NCBI GenBank assembly: GCA_947448025.1
Contig: CANFLV010000022.1
Coordinates: forward strand, 1 to 62,659
DNA length: 62,659 nucleotides
From: Oxalobacteraceae bacterium
GTDB taxonomy: Bacteria > Pseudomonadota > Gammaproteobacteria > Burkholderiales > Burkholderiaceae_D
Reading direction: 5' to 3'
Shown here: one piece after another, positions 56,109 to 62,659 of the stretch
Layout of the letters: every line of letters starts with the position of its first letter
Position numbering within the stretch: position 1 is the stretch's first letter
Position numbers and translations under genes: made by a program
Notes under the pieces: generated by a model
Told to the model about the DNA's origin: nothing
The model's input: only the letters and a program-made list of their open reading frames with translations
Database searches by the model: none

Positions 56109-57380
56109 ATGGCTTCAGATAATTTTCCGATCGGCTCAGGCCCACTGGCACGCCGCAGCAGCTGTCAGTCAGTGATCCGTCACGGCGAGCATGCAGTTCT
56201 GCTCGGCGGCGGCGCACCGGTCGTGGTGCAATCGATGACCAATACCGATACCGCTGACGCGATCGGCACGGCCATCCAGATCAAGGAATTGGCCCGCGCC
56301 GGTTCGGAGCTGGTGCGCATCACGGTCAATAATGCGGAAGCGGCCGCGGCAGTTCCGGCGATCCGTGAACAGCTCGACAAGATGGGTATCACTGTGCCGC
56401 TGGTGGGTGACTTTCATTACAACGGTCATACGCTGCTCAATGACTACCCGGACTGCGCCGCCGCACTGTCGAAATACCGCATCAATCCTGGTAATGTCGG
56501 GCAGGGCGCGAAACGCGATACGCAGTTTGCGCAAATGATCGAAGTCGCCTGCCGCCACGACAAACCGGTGCGCATCGGCGTGAACTGGGGCAGTCTCGAC
56601 CAGGCACTGCTGGCGCGCATCATGGATGAAAATGCCGCGCGCGCTAGGCCCTGGCCGGCGCAGTCGGTGATGTATGAAGCGCTGATCACTTCGGCCATCG
56701 AAAACGCCCAGCGCGCCGAAGAAATCGGCCTCGCCCGCAACAAGATTATCCTCTCTTGCAAAGTCTCCGGCGTGCAGGATTTGATCGCCGTCTATCGCGA
56801 ACTAGCGCGTCGCTGCGACTATCCGCTGCACCTCGGCCTGACCGAAGCCGGCATGGGCAGCAAGGGTATCGTGGCTTCGACGGCGGCGATGGCAGTCTTG
56901 CTGCAGGAAGGCATCGGCGACACGATCCGCATTTCGCTCACGCCCGAACCTGGCGGCGACCGCTGCAAGGAAGTCATCGTTGGTCAGGAAATGCTGCAGA
57001 CCATGGGCCTGCGTAAATTCGCACCGATGGTCATCGCCTGTCCCGGCTGCGGTCGCACGACCTCAACCGTGTTCCAGGAATTGGCCGATAACATCCAGAC
57101 TTACCTGCGCGATCAGATGCCAGTCTGGAAGCTGGAATACCCGGGCGTCGAAGGCATGAACGTCGCCGTCATGGGCTGCATCGTCAACGGTCCCGGTGAA
57201 TCCAAGCATGCCAACATCGGCATCAGCCTGCCCGGCACCGGCGAATCACCCGCCGCACCGGTCTTCGTGGATGGCGAAAAGACGGTCACGCTGCGTGGCG
57301 AGCGTATTGCCGAAGAATTCCACGCCATCGTGCTCGAGTATGTTCAAACCCGTTACAAGAAACAGGCTGTTGCCGCTTAA
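56109..57380 (+). CDS. ispG: 4-hydroxy-3-methylbut-2-en-1-yl diphosphate synthase
   Basis: About 423 residues. Makes HMBPP in the MEP isoprenoid pathway with a 4Fe-4S cluster. The TIM barrel has [12 protein letters not shown] and [12 protein letters not shown]. The cluster ligands are ACPGCGRTT and [12 protein letters not shown] take ATG 56109; GTG 56106 and TTG 56097 are also in frame. hisS starts six bases after it. Confidence 0.95.
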   Translation: MASDNFPIGSGPLARRSSCQSVIRHGEHAVLLGGGAPVVVQSMTNTDTADAIGTAIQIKELARAGSELVRITVNNAEAAAAVPAIREQLDKMGITVPLVGDFHYNGHTLLNDYPDCAAALSKYRINPGNVGQGAKRDTQFAQMIEVACRHDKPVRIGVNWGSLDQALLARIMDENAARARPWPAQSVMYEALITSAIENAQRAEEIGLARNKIILSCKVSGVQDLIAVYRELARRCDYPLHLGLTEAGMGSKGIVASTAAMAVLLQEGIGDTIRISLTPEPGGDRCKEVIVGQEMLQTMGLRKFAPMVIACPGCGRTTSTVFQELADNIQTYLRDQMPVWKLEYPGVEGMNVAVMGCIVNGPGESKHANIGISLPGTGESPAAPVFVDGEKTVTLRGERIAEEFHAIVLEYVQTRYKKQAVAA

Positions 57381-57385
57381 AGATC

Positions 57386-58738
57386 ATGTCAGAAAATAAG
57401 AAAATCGAAAAAATCGTCGGCGTCAAAGGGATGAATGACATCCTGCCGGCAGATGCACCGCTGTGGGAACTGTTCGAGAACACCGTGCATACGGTTTTGA
57501 AAAGTTATGGTTTCCAGCAGATTCGTACGCCCATCGTTGAGCCTACAGGTTTGTTTGCGCGCGGTCTCGGGGCGGTCACCGACATCGTCGAAAAAGAAAT
57601 GTATTCCTTCACCGATTCCATGAACGGCGATGAATTGACATTACGTCCTGAAGCCACTGCTGGTGTGGTGCGCTCTGCCATCGAGCATAACCTGACCTAT
57701 GAAGGGCCAAAGCGCCTGTGGTACCAGGGCCCGATGTTCCGTCATGAAAAGCCACAGCGTGGCCGTTATCGCCAGTTCCACCAGATCGGCGCGGAAGCGC
57801 TCGGTTTTACCGGTCCCGATATCGATGCCGAACTGATCATGATGTGCCAGCGTCTTTGGGATGACCTGGGTCTGGACAATATCAAGCTTGAACTGAATTC
57901 GATCGGTGACGCCGCTGAGCGCAATGCGCACCGCGCCGACCTGATCGCGTATTTCGAGCAGCATGCAGACTTGCTCGATGCTGAAGCCCAGCGTCGCCTG
58001 CACAGTAATCCGCTGCGCATCCTCGACACGAAAAACCCGACCATGCAGGCCATGGTTAATGCCGCGCCGAAGCTGCTCGACTACCTCGGCGCCGAATCGC
58101 TCGCGCATTTCGAGGGTGTCCAAAAAATCCTGCGCCACAATGCGATTCCGTTCACGATCAACCCGCGACTGGTGCGCGGCATGGATTACTACAATCGCAC
58201 CGTATTCGAATGGGTCACTGATGCGCTCGGTTCGCAAGGCACAGTCTGCGCGGGCGGTCGTTACGATACTTTGGTCGAAATGTTTGGCGGCAAAGCGACG
58301 CCCAGCTGCGGCTTTGCGATGGGTATCGAACGTTTGCTCGAGCTGATGAAAGCCAGCGGCGAAAAGTTCGCCGCGAACCAATGCGATGTCTATATCGTGC
58401 ATCAGGGTGAAGCCGCGCAGATGCAAGCCTTTGTCGTTTCTGAAAGATTAAGGGATGCCGGGCTTGATGTTGTGCTACATTGCGCCTCGTTGGCGGGACC
58501 CGGCAGTTTTAAATCGCAAATGAAACGCGCCGATGCGAGTGGCGCCGGCTACGCGATCATCATCGGCGACGATGAAATTGCCAACGACACCGCGATCGTC
58601 AAATCCCTGCGCGCCGAAGACATGGAAAACAATCAGGCAGCTGTGCCGTTTGACACCGTTGCCGAGTATCTGGTCGATCAAATCGTCGGCGGCGACGATG
58701 AGCATGATCATTCCGAACACGTACACTATCATCACTAA
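57386..58738 (+). CDS. hisS: histidyl-tRNA synthetase with His-rich tail
   Basis: 450 residues, class II synthetase. Motif 1 region [14 protein letters not shown], motif 2 [23 protein letters not shown], the histidine-specific [12 protein letters not shown] and motif 3 [10 protein letters not shown] are intact, followed by an anticodon-binding domain. The last 14 residues are very rich in His, Asp and Glu ([14 protein letters not shown]), which is unusual and looks metal-binding. Confidence 0.95.
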   Translation: MSENKKIEKIVGVKGMNDILPADAPLWELFENTVHTVLKSYGFQQIRTPIVEPTGLFARGLGAVTDIVEKEMYSFTDSMNGDELTLRPEATAGVVRSAIEHNLTYEGPKRLWYQGPMFRHEKPQRGRYRQFHQIGAEALGFTGPDIDAELIMMCQRLWDDLGLDNIKLELNSIGDAAERNAHRADLIAYFEQHADLLDAEAQRRLHSNPLRILDTKNPTMQAMVNAAPKLLDYLGAESLAHFEGVQKILRHNAIPFTINPRLVRGMDYYNRTVFEWVTDALGSQGTVCAGGRYDTLVEMFGGKATPSCGFAMGIERLLELMKASGEKFAANQCDVYIVHQGEAAQMQAFVVSERLRDAGLDVVLHCASLAGPGSFKSQMKRADASGAGYAIIIGDDEIANDTAIVKSLRAEDMENNQAAVPFDTVAEYLVDQIVGGDDEHDHSEHVHYHH

Positions 58739-58754
58739 GCATTTATAGACGACT

Positions 58755-59405
58755 ATGGCATTCGATCTCGAAGAGCAGGAACAATTAGCCTCCATCAAAG
58801 CCTGGTGGAATCAATACGGCAATCTGGTGACATGGCTGCTGATCATCGTGCTGGCCGGCTTTGCGGCATGGAACGGCTGGAATTACTACCAGCGCCAGCA
58901 GGCAGGTCAGGCAGGCCAGCTGTATGAAGAATTGCAAAAAGCCGTCACGGCACACGACAATGCCCTCGTCCAGCGTGCCGCAGGCGACATGGAAAGCCGC
59001 TTCAAAGGCACCGCCTACGCACCGATGTCCGCCCTGACTGCCGCGAAGTCCGCGGTGGATGCGAATGATTTACCTGCTGCGAAAGTTCAGCTGCAATGGA
59101 TCATCGCCAGCGCTAGCGCAGACGAATACAAGGCCATCGCGAAAATCCGCCTGGCCGGTGTACTGCTCGACGAGAAAGCCTATGACGAAGCCCTGAAGCT
59201 CGTCAGCGGTGAATTCGCCAAGGAGTTTGTCTCAGTCGCAGCGGACCGTAAGGGCGATATCCTCGTCGCGCAAGACAAGCTGGCCGAAGCGCGCAGCGCC
59301 TACAAGGCTGCGCTCGATGCGACTGACCAGAAAAACCCCGGTCGTCAGTTAATCCAGTTGAAGCTCGATGCCATCGGCGGCGCCACGGCGAAAGCCGCTG
59401 CCTGA
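58755..59405 (+). CDS. yfgM: YfgM-type ancillary SecYEG translocon subunit
   Basis: 216 residues. A short cytoplasmic N-terminus (FDLEEQEQLASIKAWWNQYG) precedes one membrane helix (LVTWLLIIVLAGFAAWNGWNYY) and a periplasmic TPR-like domain. YfgM links periplasmic chaperones to SecYEG in E. coli. It lies between hisS and bamB as usual. Confidence 0.9.
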   Translation: MAFDLEEQEQLASIKAWWNQYGNLVTWLLIIVLAGFAAWNGWNYYQRQQAGQAGQLYEELQKAVTAHDNALVQRAAGDMESRFKGTAYAPMSALTAAKSAVDANDLPAAKVQLQWIIASASADEYKAIAKIRLAGVLLDEKAYDEALKLVSGEFAKEFVSVAADRKGDILVAQDKLAEARSAYKAALDATDQKNPGRQLIQLKLDAIGGATAKAAA

Positions 59406-59439
59406 ACTGGCCGCACTGACAAACCCTAGAGGAACAAGC

Positions 59440-60621
59440 ATGCACAGTGCAGTAATCAATATCGCAAAAATCGGCGCACGCTTCGGATGCGTCGCCGCTG
59501 TCCTGGTCATGACGGGCTGCGCGACGATCGAGGAATACAATCCCTTCTCCGGCAAAAGCAAGAACAAGACGCCGCCGTCTGAGCTGGTCGAATTCAAGAG
59601 CAGCATGGCAGTACGCACGGCGTGGGAAGCCTCGGTCGGCGATGGTGAAAAGTTGATCTTTACGCCAGCGCAGGCAGGCGACAGTATTTACGTCGCAGCC
59701 GCGAATGGCACGCTGGCACGCCTTGATGGCGCCACTGGCAAGGCCGCATGGCGCATCGATGCCGGCATGCGTCTGAGCGCAGGTGTTGGTGCGGATGAAA
59801 AGACCGTCGTCGTCGCTGGTGAAAAAGGCATGATCCTCGCGTTCGACGCCAGCGGCAAACAACGCTGGAAAATGCAGGCTTCCAGCGAAGTCCTGTCGGC
59901 CCCGACGGTCGGTGCTGATTTGGTGCTCGTGCGTAGCGTTGATAATCGGATCAGCGCCTATGATGCTGAAACTGGCGCGCGCAAATGGATCGTGCAGCGC
60001 ACGGTACCGGCGCTGACTCTGCGTAATGCTCCCGGCATCACGATCGACAGACAGGTGGCCTATGTTGCCTTGCCAGGTGGTCGACTGATCGCTGTGACCT
60101 TGAAGTCTGGCGCCGTCCTGTGGGAAGCGGCCGTAGGTGACCCGAAAGGCTCGACCGAGCTCGAACGCATCGCTGACACTTCCGGCTCGCCGGTCGTGAT
60201 CGGGCGCGATGTCTGCGCCGTGGCATTTCAGGGACGCGTCGCCTGTTTCGACACTGGCAATGGTGCGCAGCGCTGGAGCAAGGAATTATCGAGTGACGTT
60301 GGTGTCGCAGCGGACGAGCGTTTCGTGTTCGCCGCAGATGAGCGCGGTTCGGTCTCGGCCTTTGCGCGTGATGGCGGCGTGAGCGTCTGGCGTAACAGCA
60401 AGCTCGCATATCGGCGTCTGTCGGTACCTGTCTCATTTGGCCGCGCGGTCGCCGTCGGTGACGCGCAAGGCTATATCCACTTTTTATCGCGCGAAGATGG
60501 CGCATTCCTGGCGCGTGTCCGTGCCGACAAGAGCGCGATCATCGCTGCTCCCGTCGTCGCTGGTGCGAACCTTGTTTTTCAAACCCAATCAGGGACAGTG
60601 GTCGCTTTGACGACCGAGTAA
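59440..60621 (+). CDS. bamB: outer membrane assembly lipoprotein BamB
   Basis: About 393 residues. The signal peptide has lipobox MTGC. An eight-bladed PQQ-type propeller follows, with repeats such as LARLDGATGKAAWRIDAG, LAFDASGKQRWKMQA and ACFDTGNGAQRWSKEL. BamB supports BamA in inserting beta-barrels. AGAGGAAC precedes the ATG at 59440; the frame from 59368 is rejected. Confidence 0.94.
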   Translation: MHSAVINIAKIGARFGCVAAVLVMTGCATIEEYNPFSGKSKNKTPPSELVEFKSSMAVRTAWEASVGDGEKLIFTPAQAGDSIYVAAANGTLARLDGATGKAAWRIDAGMRLSAGVGADEKTVVVAGEKGMILAFDASGKQRWKMQASSEVLSAPTVGADLVLVRSVDNRISAYDAETGARKWIVQRTVPALTLRNAPGITIDRQVAYVALPGGRLIAVTLKSGAVLWEAAVGDPKGSTELERIADTSGSPVVIGRDVCAVAFQGRVACFDTGNGAQRWSKELSSDVGVAADERFVFAADERGSVSAFARDGGVSVWRNSKLAYRRLSVPVSFGRAVAVGDAQGYIHFLSREDGAFLARVRADKSAIIAAPVVAGANLVFQTQSGTVVALTTE

Positions 60622-60630
60622 ATACTTTAG

Positions 60631-61974
60631 ATGAAGCCGGTAATTGCATTAGTAGGCCGCCCAAACGTCGGCAAATCCACGTTATTCAACCGTCTCACCC
60701 GTTCACGGGATGCGCTGGTCGCCGATATGCCTGGCCTGACCCGCGATCGCCACTATGGCGAAGGGCGGATGGGCGAGCGTCCCTTCCTGGTCATTGACAC
60801 TGGCGGATTCGAGCCGGTAGCCAAGACCGGCATCATGAGCGAAATGGCCAAGCAGACCAAGCAAGCAGTCGCTGAAGCCGATATCGTGATCTTCATCGTC
60901 GACGGCCGCCAGGGTCTCACGCCGCATGACAAGACCATCACCGACTTCCTGCGCAAATCAGGTCGTTCGGTCATGCTCGTGGTGAATAAATCCGAAGGCA
61001 TGAAATACACTTCGGTCACCGCCGATTTCTATGAACTCGGCATGGGTGACCCTTACGTGATTTCTGCTGCCCATGGCGATGGCGTCATGGATCTCGTGGA
61101 AGAGTCGATCAATATCGCCTTGGCCTCGCGTCCGCCAACGGACGACCTGCCCGACACAATGGATCATGGTATCAAGATCGCCATCGTCGGCCGGCCTAAC
61201 GTGGGCAAGTCAACGCTCATCAATACCTTGCTCGGCGAAGAGCGCGTCATTGCCTTCGACATGCCGGGCACAACGCGCGACTCGATCGAAATTCCGTTTG
61301 AGCGCGATGGCAAACAATATACGCTGATCGACACAGCCGGTATCCGCCGCCGCGGCAAGGTGTTTGAAGCGATTGAAAAATTCTCGGTCGTCAAAACCCT
61401 GCAGTCGATTTCGGAAGCGAACGTCGTACTGCTGCTGCTCGATGCACAGCAAGACATCTCCGAGCAGGACGCACACATCGCCGGCTTCATTCTTGAGTCG
61501 GGCAGGGCGCTTGTCGTTGGCGTCAATAAATGGGATGGCATGACAAGTGACAAGCGTGACGAAATCAAAATTGATCTCGATCGCAAGCTCAGCTTCCTGT
61601 CGTTCGCGAACACGCATTTCATTTCCGCGCTCAAGTCGACCGGCCTCGGTCCGATGATGAAGTCGATTGACGGCGCCTATGCTGCGGCGACGACCAACTT
61701 GTCCACGCCACGACTCACGCGTGCCCTGATCGAGGCGGTAGAGCATCAGCAGCCACGTCGCAAGGGTTCGATTCGACCAAAGCTGCGTTATGCCCATCAG
61801 GGCGGCCAGAATCCCCCGATCGTGGTCATTCACGGCAATGCGCTCGACTCGATCGACGCCAATTACAAGCGCTATCTCGAAAAGCATTTCCGCGAAACCT
61901 TCTCGCTTGTCGGCACGCCGCTACGGATCGAATTCCGATCCGGTAAAAACCCGTTTTCGCATACCGAGAAATAG
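60631..61974 (+). CDS. der: ribosome assembly GTPase Der (EngA)
   Basis: 447 residues with two tandem GTPase domains and a KH-like C-terminus. Each GTPase domain starts with GRPNVGKST (residues ~8 and ~187). Switch/G3 motifs are DTGGF and DTAGI, and G4 motifs are NKSE and NKWD. It acts in 50S maturation. It lies nine bases after bamB. Confidence 0.96.
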   Translation: MKPVIALVGRPNVGKSTLFNRLTRSRDALVADMPGLTRDRHYGEGRMGERPFLVIDTGGFEPVAKTGIMSEMAKQTKQAVAEADIVIFIVDGRQGLTPHDKTITDFLRKSGRSVMLVVNKSEGMKYTSVTADFYELGMGDPYVISAAHGDGVMDLVEESINIALASRPPTDDLPDTMDHGIKIAIVGRPNVGKSTLINTLLGEERVIAFDMPGTTRDSIEIPFERDGKQYTLIDTAGIRRRGKVFEAIEKFSVVKTLQSISEANVVLLLLDAQQDISEQDAHIAGFILESGRALVVGVNKWDGMTSDKRDEIKIDLDRKLSFLSFANTHFISALKSTGLGPMMKSIDGAYAAATTNLSTPRLTRALIEAVEHQQPRRKGSIRPKLRYAHQGGQNPPIVVIHGNALDSIDANYKRYLEKHFRETFSLVGTPLRIEFRSGKNPFSHTEK

Positions 61975-62105
61975 GCATATCCATTACGCAGATCATGGTA
62001 TTCGACGCAGAAATGCATTAAAGTCGAACCATATCTGCAGCGGAGCACTTGAAAAACACGGCAAGTGTCTCCACCTCTTGACCACAACAACACAATGGAG
62101 CTCCC

Positions 62106-62342
62106 ATGAGCAATAAAGGGCAACTGTTACAAGACCCCTTCCTGAACGCCTTGCGCAAAGAGCACGTTCCTGTATCGATTTATCTCGTCAATGGCATCAA
62201 GCTGCAGGGACACATCGAGTCCTTCGATCAGTATGTCGTCTTGCTGCGCAACACCGTCACGCAAATGGTCTACAAGCATGCGATTTCCACCGTCGTGCCT
62301 GCCCGTGCCGTGAATCTGAGTCTTGAATCTGAAGCAGAATAG
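62106..62342 (+). CDS. hfq: RNA chaperone Hfq
   Basis: 78 residues. The Sm1 motif [39 protein letters not shown] and Sm2 motif [13 protein letters not shown] are complete. It is a hexameric sRNA/mRNA chaperone. The short C-terminus (NLSLESEAE) is typical of betaproteobacteria. hflX follows. Confidence 0.97.
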   Translation: MSNKGQLLQDPFLNALRKEHVPVSIYLVNGIKLQGHIESFDQYVVLLRNTVTQMVYKHAISTVVPARAVNLSLESEAE

Positions 62343-62379
62343 TGCGTTGAATAAGCTTACAACCTTGTGCGGTTCGCCA

Positions 62380-62659
62380 TGCGGACTGCACTAGTCGGTG
62401 TCGATTTCGGCAAAGGCGACTTTGCCGCAAGTCTTGAAGAATTGTCCCTGCTGGCCAAATCAGCCGGGGCAGAGCCGGTCACAACGATCAGCTGCAAACG
62501 GGGAAGCCCGGATGCTGCACTGTTCGTCGGTTCCGGCAAGGCCGATGAGATCGCCAATGCGGTGATCGATTTCGAGCTGACCCTGGTCATCTTCAATCAT
62601 GCCCTTTCCCCCGCCCAGCAACGTAATCTTGAGCGCCATCTCAAGGTGCGCGTGGTCGA
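62380..62659 (+). CDS. hflX: GTPase HflX, N-terminal part only
   Basis: The frame runs off the window end after about 93 residues. The visible part matches the HflX N-terminal domain: LEELSLLAKSAGAEPV, FVGSGKADEIA and FNHALSPAQQRNLE. HflX splits stalled ribosomes. Position after hfq is the usual order. Confidence 0.93.

Overview
The window reads as chromosomal DNA of a betaproteobacterium, most likely an Oxalobacteraceae member (Herminiimonas/Janthinobacterium/Herbaspirillum group). This is inferred from protein character and gene order: surE-pcm-nlpD-rpoS, the contiguous sdhCDAB-sdhE-gltA-sucA-sucB-lpd block, and ndk-rlmN-pilW-rodZ-ispG-hisS-yfgM-bamB-der-hfq-hflX. I see no insertion sequence, prophage, CRISPR array or rRNA. 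One tRNA (Pro, GGG) is present. Most of the window is core genome, so the novelty lies in regulatory and intergenic structure.

Region by region. 0-6.5 kb: acyl-CoA thioesterase II, a membrane GGDEF-EAL protein, a methyltransferase coupled to a FrnE-type DsbA-fold oxidoreductase, and a membrane-anchored GNAT protein. 6.8-11.2 kb: a clear TPP riboswitch in front of a TonB-dependent receptor, then a YoaK-type membrane protein and a pnuC-type transporter translationally coupled to a NadR-like kinase, which together suggest a vitamin uptake locus. 11.3-14.1 kb: a small periplasmic protein, a MipA-type outer membrane protein and a voltage-gated-type potassium channel. 14.3-19.0 kb: a LacI-family regulator, gluconokinase and a three-gene TRAP transporter, with two TAGCGCTA operators between the divergent units. 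19.2-23.1 kb: tRNA-Pro, a small unknown, an M14 carboxypeptidase coupled to a CYTH protein, a DUF2863-like protein and a small Ala-rich membrane protein.

23.2-41.0 kb is a TCA-cycle island. Leftward run mdh, a CitE-like lyase, an MliC-like lipoprotein-type protein and aconitase. Rightward run a GntR regulator, sdhCDAB, sdhE, gltA, sucA, sucB and lpd. The divergent mdh/gntR promoters overlap and enclose a perfect 20-bp palindrome. Nearly every gene junction in the island carries a strong hairpin, two of them terminator-like.

41-45.2 kb: zapE, two small proteins and a DinG/YoaA-type Fe-S helicase. 45.4-50.1 kb: a quinone oxidoreductase, then surE, pcm, nlpD and rpoS. 50.2-53.1 kb: rlmD, a Bax-inhibitor-1 family protein and ndk. 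53.2-62.7 kb: the rlmN to hflX housekeeping run, with hflX cut by the window end. Two copies of a ~75-bp palindromic element lie between convergent gene pairs (45.3 and 51.6 kb), and a third kind of intergenic repeat lies between convergent genes at 1.1 kb.
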